Shown in pieces: positions 26,625-33,949 of a stretch of 46,342 nucleotides of DNA. Positions within the stretch are counted from its first letter, which is position 1; each line of letters opens with the position of its first letter. Source of the stretch: a virus; the IMG/VR virus record IMGVR_UViG_3300042946_001588, positions 1 to 46,342 of that record; one strand, written 5' to 3'. The notes beneath the pieces were generated by a model, which did not search any database, was not told the DNA's origin, and was given only the letters and a program-made list of their open reading frames with translations. Position numbers and translations under genes: made by a program.

Positions 26625-29144
26625 CTACTGCTCTATAGAATAGTCTGGATTTTCTTCATCCATTTCAGATTCATAATCTTGAATTTCTAATCCATATTTT
26701 TCTATATCTTCTTTTTCTGGATCTGATAATTCTTGGGATTCAGGAGTTTGAACTCCTGTTTGCTGCTGTCCTTGCTCTGGTGTTTTAGACGATTCGGGTT
26801 CTACCGATTCAGGCGATTCAGGCATTTGTGGAGCCTCAAGATTTGTCGATGGTCCTCCCGGCTCTGAACCCAAGCTAAGCTCTGACTTTTCTTCATCACC
26901 ACCACCAGGTATGCCAATTCCTAGCAACTGCGGATTTTGTGAAAGTACTTGAGATCTTAATTCTTCGAGCTTTTGAATCTTTAATCTACCGAGCATCTCT
27001 TCTGTTTCTTCTTTATTATACTTCATACAATTTATATAAATATCATAATCTGACATTAATAAACTGCTCTTCAATTGTGTTGCAACACTTAATCTTGCAT
27101 TTATTACATCTATTCTACTGAGTTCTCTCCAATCGCTTGGAGTAGTCATTTTTATTTTAAGATCTTTATATAACTCTTGTGGATATCCTCTAAGCACAAG
27201 GTGTCTTTCTGCTAATTCATACAGTCCATCCTCAAAAGCAGACTGAAGTCTTTCTATCATTCTTGCAAATTTAACATCTTGAGAGCTTAGGCTGACCTTA
27301 GTTATATTAACATCTTCTCCACTAAAGTAATTTTTTGGAAAATTTAAACTAACAAACAATTTGTTTCTAAAATAAACAGCGTCATCTATTTCGCCTAATG
27401 CTTGTGCTCCAGGTAAAGTTTCGATTCTTGTGTTACTTCCTGGTCTTAGCGGTAGCCAAAAATCTTCGTCAACAGCAGGAGCGTGCCATCTTTCATCTAC
27501 TTTATCGGCACCTTCACCATATCCTCCAGCAACTTTTCTTTTTCTAAACTGATCTTTCATTCTGTCTATTAGACTGTCTATTTTATGTGGAGGTAATTGA
27601 CCTACATCTATGTAAAAAACTCTTCTTTCGCTAGCTCTCGCCAAACGATATACCACCATACTATCTTCCATCAATCTTAATTGATGGGCAGGACTTCTGG
27701 CTGGCTCTATTAAACTAACTCCGTATGGATAAAATGTTTTTCTATCTTCGCCAATTCTAAAGTGTATTATTTGATATGGACTAAATCTAATTGCAGTACT
27801 TTTTTCTATTTCTTTATTATTGGTTAAATCTATTGGATTTGTCAAGGAACTATAGTCTGGACCCTCTTTGCTTTGTTGAAACTCTATAAGTCTGCCTTTA
27901 GTTGTTTCAATTCTGTACATTGTTTCTGCTGGCAGACTTACAGTTTTATAAACACCTTCTTCTGGGTTTTCTGGATTTATAATTACTTCAAGAAAGTGAT
28001 CTCCATTGACACATAGATTTTTAAACCAATTCCATCCATTTTTATTTAAATTCACCATATTCCTGTTAAACATCAAGAAATTTAATTCATTTTTAATATC
28101 ATCGTTTTGAGTAATAATTTTACAAATATTTCCATCGTCATCTTTCTGACAATTATGAAGAACAACGCTATCTGTGCAGAAACATTTATGTTCTTCAACA
28201 CTTATATCATAAACATCCTCTGGTTCGTCGTTATGGATAACTCCCACAACTCTTCTGTATTCTGATTTTCTTGATAACTTTTTAAGCTCTTTTGCTGTAA
28301 ATCCTGCATTCTCTATCTTTTGTTGTAAACCAACGGTTGTTATCCCTACGGTTTGTGCAACCTTTTTAAACATTATTCCTTTACCAAGCATATGAAGAGC
28401 CTTGTGAAGAACTTTATCTTTTTCTTCTATTTTTCCAAACCTCCACTTATCAACGAAAAATCTTTCATTTGTCCATCCTGAATTGTAAGTAAAAATTCTT
28501 GGAAATTGCTTTTGTTTTAGTTTAGATGTATCGGGATTTACAGAAAGTCTATAGAAAGCTATAAGCTCATCGCCAAATTTTAATTTTCCTGTTTCTTCCC
28601 ATTCTCCGTTTTTCATTAAAACTTTATGATCACTTGTTGCTGTATATTTACTTCCATCCTCAAGAACAATCGTTATTGTCTTCTCTTTCTTTACGAATCT
28701 TGGAGCATAAGCCCAACTTAATGTGTGGTCTTTTGATATTTCATCAAAACAATAAACAAGAAATTTTTCATTTGGACCTTGATCAACAAGCTCTTTTATA
28801 GTCTTAAATCCATTTGGAGTGGCAATTAAAGTAGAAGCACTTACACAAGCCTCATCAGAAATAACTGTCATTACAGTCTCTATTTCTGCTATATTTCTTA
28901 GTCTTTCATACTCTTTATATCTACCAGACCTATTTGTAAGGGTGGTTATATCAATCATGTCGTTTGATTGACGATAAGCCATTAGCCCTTGAGATCCTGC
29001 AGCAATATCGTCCCCGCCCATTGTTTGAAGGGCGTCAGGCTGAGATACACCAGAACCTGTTAGATTTTTTGGATCTTGGCTTTTTGAATAAGGATCTCTT
29101 TGAAATCCAAATGTAAACAATCTAAAGTAATCATACCATTTCAT
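26625..29144 (-). CDS. T4 gp20-like portal protein containing an intein
   Basis: 839 residues from ATG 29144; an upstream TTG (29171) would add nine residues. The spliced portal (~607 residues) matches T4 gp20: YERLRNIAEIETVMTVISDEA (shown as YERLRNIAEIETVMTV then ISDEA), GDHFLEVIINPENPEEGVY, AHQLRLMEDSMVVYRLARA, then SERRVFYIDVGQLPPHKID, DEDFWLPLRPGSNTRIETLP, and the C-terminal EETEEMLGRLKIQKLEEL. The portal is the dodecameric gateway for DNA at one capsid vertex. The C-terminal ~90 residues are low-complexity (E/S/P/Q). The intein splits the chain between A and C. No other capsid-assembly gene (terminase, prohead protease, major capsid) is in the window. Confidence 0.9.
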   Translation of the reverse strand: MKWYDYFRLFTFGFQRDPYSKSQDPKNLTGSGVSQPDALQTMGGDDIAAGSQGLMAYRQSNDMIDITTLTNRSGRYKEYERLRNIAEIETVMTVISDEACVSASTLIATPNGFKTIKELVDQGPNEKFLVYCFDEISKDHTLSWAYAPRFVKKEKTITIVLEDGSKYTATSDHKVLMKNGEWEETGKLKFGDELIAFYRLSVNPDTSKLKQKQFPRIFTYNSGWTNERFFVDKWRFGKIEEKDKVLHKALHMLGKGIMFKKVAQTVGITTVGLQQKIENAGFTAKELKKLSRKSEYRRVVGVIHNDEPEDVYDISVEEHKCFCTDSVVLHNCQKDDDGNICKIITQNDDIKNELNFLMFNRNMVNLNKNGWNWFKNLCVNGDHFLEVIINPENPEEGVYKTVSLPAETMYRIETTKGRLIEFQQSKEGPDYSSLTNPIDLTNNKEIEKSTAIRFSPYQIIHFRIGEDRKTFYPYGVSLIEPARSPAHQLRLMEDSMVVYRLARASERRVFYIDVGQLPPHKIDSLIDRMKDQFRKRKVAGGYGEGADKVDERWHAPAVDEDFWLPLRPGSNTRIETLPGAQALGEIDDAVYFRNKLFVSLNFPKNYFSGEDVNITKVSLSSQDVKFARMIERLQSAFEDGLYELAERHLVLRGYPQELYKDLKIKMTTPSDWRELSRIDVINARLSVATQLKSSLLMSDYDIYINCMKYNKEETEEMLGRLKIQKLEELRSQVLSQNPQLLGIGIPGGGDEEKSELSLGSEPGGPSTNLEAPQMPESPESVEPESSKTPEQGQQQTGVQTPESQELSDPEKEDIEKYGLEIQDYESEMDEENPDYSIEQ
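28152..28847 (-). other. Mini-intein in the portal protein
   Basis: 232 residues, from C (first residue of CVSASTLIATPNGFKTIKEL) to N (the last residue of SVVLHN), followed by C+1. Block A is at the N-terminus and block B is YTATSDHKVL (T-x-x-H). Blocks F and G are EPEDVYDISVEEHKCFC and DSVVLHN/C. Ligation would restore the gp20-like junction SDEA/CQKDDDG. Between blocks B and F there is no LAGLIDADG or HNH endonuclease motif, only a helix-turn-helix-like stretch (MFKKVAQTVGITTVGLQQKI), so the homing part is probably lost or reduced to a DNA-binding remnant. Confidence 0.9.
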
Positions 29145-29193
29145 AATGTTATAGTAGTTATTATATTCCAAGCATTTTTTTTAAATTTTTACT

Positions 29194-29201
29194 TATTTAT
29201 T
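29194..29201 (-). promoter_or_regulatory. Candidate T4-like late promoter upstream of portal
   Basis: AATAAATA on the minus strand, ~50 bases before the ATG of the portal gene. It matches the NATAAATA late-promoter motif. The location ahead of a true late structural gene makes this the second most credible of the set in this window. Confidence 0.4.
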
Positions 29202-29205
29202 AATA

Positions 29206-29424
29206 ATGAAAATACAAGAAGATTGTTTTTTTTACATAGGCTCTGTCTCCCCTAATGAAGAAGATAGAATTTTGGCAAGATGTTTAAACTGTCAAAAAGA
29301 AGAAGATGAAGGATGGTTTTGGGAAGGATCTAAAAAGGGATATAGTCCTTATAATGTAAATTGTAATATGTGCGGAAAGTTTATTTATAAATATGAAAAA
29401 GAAAATACAGAAGAAAACAGTTAA
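29206..29424 (+). CDS. Small zinc-ribbon-like protein
   Basis: 72 residues with two CxxC pairs (CLNC near residue 26, CNMC near residue 53), consistent with one zinc ribbon. Between them is an acidic, tryptophan-rich stretch (EEDEGWFWEGS). I recognise no family. It overlaps the following Dam-like gene by 32 bases in another frame. Function unknown; zinc-ribbon mini-proteins in phages are often transcription or DNA-binding accessory factors. Confidence 0.55.
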   Translation: MKIQEDCFFYIGSVSPNEEDRILARCLNCQKEEDEGWFWEGSKKGYSPYNVNCNMCGKFIYKYEKENTEENS

Positions 29425-30145
29425 AAAACTACCTAAAACAGACATAATTTCAGAATTTCCTGAAAATCATAAAGATTTAATATATTGTGAACCATTTTGC
29501 GGATGTTGTAGTGTTTTTCTAAAAAAAGAACCTTCAAAAATAAGTGTTTTAAATGACTTTAATTTAGGAATTTACACACTTATAAAGACTCTCCAAAATA
29601 ATGAAAGTTATTTTTTTAATAAATTAAAAAAAATAAAACTTAATAAATCTACATTTAAAAAAGAAATAGATAAAAAAAATTTTAAAAGCGACAATGAACA
29701 CGCAATAAATCAATATATTATTCACAGAATGAGCAGGGCAGGTCTTTGTAAAACATACAGTTGGTCTGTTTCTAAAAAAAATCAAGGAGATCTTTGTTCT
29801 TGGAATACAAGCATCGATAGTTTGCAAAAAATTTCAGAGAAGCTCTATGGTGTTTTTCTTTATAACAAGTCTCCTAAAGAAATAGTAGAAAACTTCAATT
29901 GTCATGATGTTTTGTTGTATTGTAACATGCCATGTTATTGTGGAAATAAATCTATAAAAACAGCTTATAAACAAGATATGGATGAAAAAGAACACATAGA
30001 ATTTTCTAAACTATTGTTAAAATTCAATGGAAAAGTTATTGTCCATAACCTAGAATCAAGTTTATATAAAAAATTATATAATAATTTTAATAAGAAAAAA
30101 ATAATAAACAAAAATAAAACAGAATATATTTGGAAAAATTTCTAA
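29393..30145 (+). CDS. D12-class (Dam-like) adenine methylase homologue with degenerate motifs
   Basis: 250 residues. LIYCEPFCGCCSVFLKKEP (~29-47) aligns with the Dam motif I (P-F-x-G-x-G-S-V-F), and SVLNDFNLGIYTLIKTL follows as in Dam. The catalytic DPPY motif is replaced by N178-M-P-C181 (LLYCNMPCYCG), and the last Gly of motif I is Cys. The rest of the fold, including KVIVHNLESSLY, is retained. This predicts a protein that may still bind DNA or SAM but is unlikely to be a normal N6-adenine methylase. The ATG at 29393 overlaps the zinc-ribbon gene. Confidence 0.7.
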   Translation: MKKKIQKKTVKKLPKTDIISEFPENHKDLIYCEPFCGCCSVFLKKEPSKISVLNDFNLGIYTLIKTLQNNESYFFNKLKKIKLNKSTFKKEIDKKNFKSDNEHAINQYIIHRMSRAGLCKTYSWSVSKKNQGDLCSWNTSIDSLQKISEKLYGVFLYNKSPKEIVENFNCHDVLLYCNMPCYCGNKSIKTAYKQDMDEKEHIEFSKLLLKFNGKVIVHNLESSLYKKLYNNFNKKKIINKNKTEYIWKNF

Positions 30146-30155
30146 TATATATTTT

Positions 30156-30368
30156 ATGAATTTTAAAGAATTTATTGAAGGCATGGATGCGAGTATGGTT
30201 GGCGATTTATCGCAAACATTCTCTAATTCCGATAGTGATTTTGAAAAAAGTGGAATTGAAAGCAAATATTTCACAAGAAAGCTATCGCCTGACAGCTCGT
30301 CCTTTAACCCAGAGAAAATATATGGAAAAAAGTTTCAAAGATTACATAGAAAAAAAAGAAAAAAATAA
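30156..30368 (+). CDS. Small basic-tailed hypothetical protein
   Basis: 70 residues beginning MNFKEFIEGMDASMVGDL and ending in a highly basic tail (KKFQRLHRKKRKK). It resembles the many tiny M-x-F-K-x-F/Y-x-E proteins of T4-like phages, including the one at 37419-37580. It overlaps the next gene by 47 bases in another frame. No clear Shine-Dalgarno. No function can be assigned. Confidence 0.5.
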   Translation: MNFKEFIEGMDASMVGDLSQTFSNSDSDFEKSGIESKYFTRKLSPDSSSFNPEKIYGKKFQRLHRKKRKK

Positions 30369-30591
30369 CATTATAGAAACAGGATATAATATTAGTGACA
30401 GTTTTTGGGAAGATTTTCTCTTGGTATTGAATAATGGAAGAGGTTTATCTGATCTTTTAGGTGTTTCTCGTAGCAAAGTTTCTACTTGGAATAAAAAAAT
30501 AAACGAAGCTATAAAAGACCATAAAAATAAAAAAACAGAATTAAAAGTTAATAAAAAACAAAAAATAATAAAAACCGGTCGTAGCAAATAG
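30322..30591 (+). CDS. Small helix-turn-helix-like hypothetical protein
   Basis: 89 residues from the ATG at 30322 (AGAG about 8 bases before). The longer upstream frame beginning at 30175 is rejected because it runs through the preceding gene and reads unlike a protein. GLSDLLGVSRSKVSTWNKKI is an HTH-like segment (X-x-x-LGVSRSxVSxW), suggesting DNA binding. The N-terminus (MEKSFKDYIEKKE) again resembles the M-x-F-K-x-Y family of small phage proteins, and the C-terminus is very basic. The stop is one base from the convergent TPTPT protein. Confidence 0.5.
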   Translation: MEKSFKDYIEKKEKNNIIETGYNISDSFWEDFLLVLNNGRGLSDLLGVSRSKVSTWNKKINEAIKDHKNKKTELKVNKKQKIIKTGRSK

Positions 30592-30592
30592 T

Positions 30593-32362
30593 CTAACAAG
30601 TAGGATAGCCGCCGGTAGTATGTGTTAAAACTACTTTTCCATTATTTAAAGACCAAGTTGGAAATGTTGTGTCAAATGATATATCTTCTTTTACTGGGCA
30701 ACAATTTACCCCAAGGCTTGTACAATTAGATTGCAAATTAAATCTTCTTCTATTAGCGGCAGAACACCAAGTTGTTCCATATACGCAAGCAACTAACCCA
30801 TCAGGCATATCCAAATGTCCAACCGCAAACTCCACAGAGTTTATAGATATAAAGAAATCCCAACCACTTACATTTCCGTTGCCAGGATCTGCCCAGTTTT
30901 TCGAAAAATCTTCTGGATATATTATCAGAGTAATACTTTGATCAGCATTAGCTCCAGACCAACTTATTGTTGTTGAGCTACTGGTGCCATTTAACTCATA
31001 AAAATCTTCAACCCCAGATAATGTTATAAAGAAAGGACCAGTAGAAGTTGGCGTTGGTGTTGGGGTTGAAGTGCCAGTTGGTCCAGGTGTTAGAGTTGGA
31101 GTCTGTGTGGGGGTAGAGGTAGGGGTAGCAGTCTGAGTCGGGGTAGGAGGATATGTAAATCCTATAGGAGTTTCTGTTGGGGTTGGTGTTGGGGTTTGAG
31201 TAGGAGTAGAAGTTGGACTTGGAGTTGGAGTAATTACTGTAACATCTCCATCTGCTGAGATATTTATTGAAAAACCATCATTATCACTAGCAGTTGTGTT
31301 TGGTGCAACCGTTCTTTCTATCCACATTGATATTGTATCTTTTGGATAAAAAGTATCTATTGTAAAACTATTAGTAGAGTCTGCAAACACTATATTAGGC
31401 TTAGTGAATTTGCTTGGAACTGTTAAAGTCTCTTTGTTTAAAGGAGATCCATTTTGTACTTCGGTGACATAGTCTTCAGGAGGTGAAGGTGGAATAACAC
31501 CAGCCTCAATTAAAGCCGGATGTGGGGATATAGTTATTGGACCTTTTCTGTATCTCTGATTATACATTGTCAGCGTGTATGATTCTGATGTAGCTGTGCT
31601 TGACAATGATACAGTTGTATTAAAGAGTCTTTCTATATTTTTAATTTTATTTCTAATTTCAGTCAGTTGTTCGGATAGCGTATTTTTCCAATAAATTGTC
31701 TGACTTTCATTTTCATAAGTAAGAATAAATTTATTGTTATCACCTTCAAGTGGTCTGCTTGAGTAATTAAATATTACTGTTTGTATATCTGGCGTTCCGT
31801 CGAGAATCTTTTGAGAAACTGTGCCGTTTCCATTTGAATATGTGTATGTTCCTGTTGCTGTACTTGTCACTGTAAATTCGTATATACTTTTCCCATCATC
31901 ACCAACATTTACATATGATATTTCTTGGACACTACCAATAAACTTATATGATGGAGGATTTATATTTAAAACACTTACAATTTCTCCTTTTACTATTGGT
32001 TTTTTATTAGTTTTATAGGTATAAGTTACTTTACTTCCATTACCAACGGCACCAATTATCTCTCCAGATAATGTTTCTATACTAACTCCATCAAATCCAA
32101 ATTTAATTGTAGAGGGAAGATATTCTGTAATCGAAATATTAAAATTGGTATAAATATTAGTTAAACTGTTATTTTTTATATTAATACATCTATAGTCTAC
32201 AATTCCACTCTGGATCTGTTCTTTATTTATATTATCAAACAATTTATCTGTTATTATTAAGGATGCCGATTCTCCTCCAAGAGATGCGGCAGGTCCAATT
32301 TGAGAAATACCTGTCGGTCCTTTTGAATAATAAAAAAGTATGTCTGATTCGTTTATAGCCAT
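30593..32362 (-). CDS. Large virion-like protein with TPTPT linker and Cys-rich C-terminus
   Basis: 589 residues. N-terminal ~360 residues are beta-rich with coiled stretch LSEQLTEIRNKIKNIERLF (~230-248). A linker of T-P-T repeats (~383-447) contains GFTYPPTPTQTATPTS, which also occurs almost unchanged in the protein at 37818-39308. After it comes a C-terminal beta domain of ~145 residues with six or more cysteines (VACVYGTTWC, NCTSLGVNCCP). I read this as a multidomain tail or capsid decoration protein with a rigid extended linker. No known family is recognised. Confidence 0.6.
   Translation of the reverse strand: MAINESDILFYYSKGPTGISQIGPAASLGGESASLIITDKLFDNINKEQIQSGIVDYRCINIKNNSLTNIYTNFNISITEYLPSTIKFGFDGVSIETLSGEIIGAVGNGSKVTYTYKTNKKPIVKGEIVSVLNINPPSYKFIGSVQEISYVNVGDDGKSIYEFTVTSTATGTYTYSNGNGTVSQKILDGTPDIQTVIFNYSSRPLEGDNNKFILTYENESQTIYWKNTLSEQLTEIRNKIKNIERLFNTTVSLSSTATSESYTLTMYNQRYRKGPITISPHPALIEAGVIPPSPPEDYVTEVQNGSPLNKETLTVPSKFTKPNIVFADSTNSFTIDTFYPKDTISMWIERTVAPNTTASDNDGFSINISADGDVTVITPTPSPTSTPTQTPTPTPTETPIGFTYPPTPTQTATPTSTPTQTPTLTPGPTGTSTPTPTPTSTGPFFITLSGVEDFYELNGTSSSTTISWSGANADQSITLIIYPEDFSKNWADPGNGNVSGWDFFISINSVEFAVGHLDMPDGLVACVYGTTWCSAANRRRFNLQSNCTSLGVNCCPVKEDISFDTTFPTWSLNNGKVVLTHTTGGYPTC
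31045..31235. repeat. Thr/Pro linker repeats (minus-strand coding)
   Basis: Degenerate GGTGTTGGGG-type units encode T-P-T runs interrupted by the FTYPP block (around 31140-31170). Compared with the protease tail the copies are diverged, so this array is older. Confidence 0.85.
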
Positions 32363-32389
32363 TTTAAATACCCAGTATTATATAGAAAT

Positions 32390-32632
32390 ATGCAAAAAAT
32401 AAATAAACCCTCTTGTAAAATTTTTAAAAGACGTTACAATCAAAAAATCTTAAAACTTTCAAAAGGTGATCAATTGAAAACAAACAATTTTTGGTGTTTA
32501 AAATCAAAAGAGAAAATTATTCTTAAAATTCTAGAGTCTTGTCATAGAAGTAATCTAAAAATAGAAAATATGAATTTTAATGAATTGATAGAAGCTCTTA
32601 AATCTCCAATTAGAAACACTTCAGGAATATAA
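32390..32632 (+). CDS. Small basic hypothetical protein
   Basis: 80 residues, lysine/asparagine-rich (MQKINKPSCKIFKRRYNQK). It fills the gap between two minus-strand genes and overlaps the subtilase stop by 12 bases, tail to tail. It contains FNELIEALKSPIRN but no recognisable family. A CTATATAG-like element is missing, but CAGTATTATATAG lies just upstream. Coding status is plausible from composition and packing only. Confidence 0.4.
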   Translation: MQKINKPSCKIFKRRYNQKILKLSKGDQLKTNNFWCLKSKEKIILKILESCHRSNLKIENMNFNELIEALKSPIRNTSGI

Positions 32633-33562
32633 ACTAAGCCAATTTTCAAAATGACTCGGATCTATTATTCCAAATCCTTCAAAAAATTTATTTTTTGAAA
32701 ATTCAGGATTCTTTAGTGAAATAGCATGCTTTTTAAGTAAATGTCTATAGTCTTCATCATTATCAAGTTTTATATTTAAATTATTATTTCTAACACAACT
32801 AAGAATAAGTGCAGCACAACCCACAGCAAAGGGATTGCTCATAGAAGTTCCACTCATATAAGCATACCAATTATCAGGAACTGTACTAAAAATTTTAACA
32901 CCTGGTGCTAAAAAATCTAAGTCATCTCCGGTACAGCTGAAAGAAGCTCTTTCAAAATTTTCATCTATTGCCCCTATTCCTATAGTTTCTGGATAGTTTG
33001 CAGGATAAAAAATTTCATGAGTTTTACCTGCATTTCCTGCTGCACAAAAAGTAACAGATTTTTTATTTAATGCATAAATAATTGCTTTTCTTATAGACTC
33101 TATTTTGCTTGGCGAACCAAGACTCATGGTTATAATGTCTGCTCCTTGATCAGCAGCCCAACGAATAGCTTTTTCTATATTTTCTGGGCTTCCGTTTCCC
33201 TCATCGTCTAAAGCTTTTATTGGTAATACTTTTGATTTAGGTGCAACACCAACTATGCCTATGTCATTATTTTCAGCACAAATTATACCAGTGATATGGC
33301 TTCCGTGACCATTAGCATCTACAGGATCTTTTTTTGAATCAACAAAATTTTTACCTTGTAATAAATTGTTTTTTAAATCTGGGTGGTCTAAATCACAGCC
33401 AGTATCTATTACGGCAATTTTTACTCCTTCTCCTTGACTAATTTTCCATTTATCTGGCAGGTTAAATTTTAACAATTGCCATCCTGCTGCTTGTTTTGCT
33501 TCTTGCAAAGAAAGAACATCTTCTCTTTTATATGGCAACAAACTACATTTGTTTTTAGGCAT
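32621..33562 (-). CDS. Subtilisin-like (S8) serine protease
   Basis: 313 residues. The triad is D53 (AVIDTGCDLDHP), H86 (NGHGSHITGI) and S240 (SGTSMSNPFAVG). N177 (CAAGNAG) is the oxyanion-hole residue. No signal peptide or long propeptide is present: the mature-like domain starts at about residue 45. So it probably acts inside the infected cell or on the virion. A Shine-Dalgarno (AAAGGAATCCAACT) precedes ATG 33562. It overlaps the small membrane protein gene by 8 bases. It is the second serine protease in the window, of a different fold from 24961-26622. Confidence 0.9.
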   Translation of the reverse strand: MPKNKCSLLPYKREDVLSLQEAKQAAGWQLLKFNLPDKWKISQGEGVKIAVIDTGCDLDHPDLKNNLLQGKNFVDSKKDPVDANGHGSHITGIICAENNDIGIVGVAPKSKVLPIKALDDEGNGSPENIEKAIRWAADQGADIITMSLGSPSKIESIRKAIIYALNKKSVTFCAAGNAGKTHEIFYPANYPETIGIGAIDENFERASFSCTGDDLDFLAPGVKIFSTVPDNWYAYMSGTSMSNPFAVGCAALILSCVRNNNLNIKLDNDEDYRHLLKKHAISLKNPEFSKNKFFEGFGIIDPSHFENWLSLYS

Positions 33563-33902
33563 AGTTGGATTCCTTTCTCCATATTCCTCTATTATATTTA
33601 TTAACTATAAAGTCAATTAATTTAGATATTATTATTTGTACAACTATAAATCTTATCAATAAATCAAATGGCTTTAAATATATTGGAAGGTTTTTGCTTA
33701 TAACTTCTGTATAGATGCCGTAAATTATTATTATAGCAGCAGATTTTTTATCTTCTCCTTTTATTGGTACCTTTTCTAAAAAAACTATACTGTCGTCTAG
33801 ACAGTTCAAAATAAAATCGAAACATTCATTTAAATTTTTTATTTTTTTATCCTTAAAAACAATTAGATATTTTTCTGTTAATTCTTTTTTAATGTTGTCC
33901 AT
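33555..33902 (-). CDS. Small membrane-associated hypothetical protein
   Basis: 115 residues. It has a hydrophobic stretch at residues ~52-66 (SAAIIIIYGIYTEVI) and a longer one at ~79-102 (DLLIRFIVVQIIISKLIDFI). A likely membrane-anchored protein without recognised family. It is coupled to the subtilase by overlap (stop of this gene overlaps its start), which suggests a shared role, such as anchoring or chaperoning the protease. Start ATG 33902. Confidence 0.5.
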   Translation of the reverse strand: MDNIKKELTEKYLIVFKDKKIKNLNECFDFILNCLDDSIVFLEKVPIKGEDKKSAAIIIIYGIYTEVISKNLPIYLKPFDLLIRFIVVQIIISKLIDFIVNKYNRGIWRKESNYA

Positions 33903-33911
33903 AAATTTATA

Positions 33912-33919
33912 TATAAATA
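33912..33919 (+). promoter_or_regulatory. T4-type late promoter (TATAAATA)
   Basis: An exact TATAAATA match to the T4 late-promoter consensus, 31 bases before the ATG of the lectin-like gene at 33950, in the divergent gap. T4 late promoters have this -10-like octamer and no -35 box. It lies in extremely AT-rich DNA, so chance matching remains possible. Confidence 0.45.
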
Positions 33920-33949
33920 TATAAATTTAAATAGAAAAAAGAAAAGATA

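Noticed and set aside
29145-29171. TTG start for the portal
   Set aside because: The ATG at 29144 begins a gp20-like N-terminus (MKWYDYFRLF); there is no Shine-Dalgarno favouring the TTG.
30175-30321. N-terminal extension of the HTH-like gene
   Set aside because: It reads through the preceding gene in another frame and looks unlike protein; ATG 30322 has AGAG before it.
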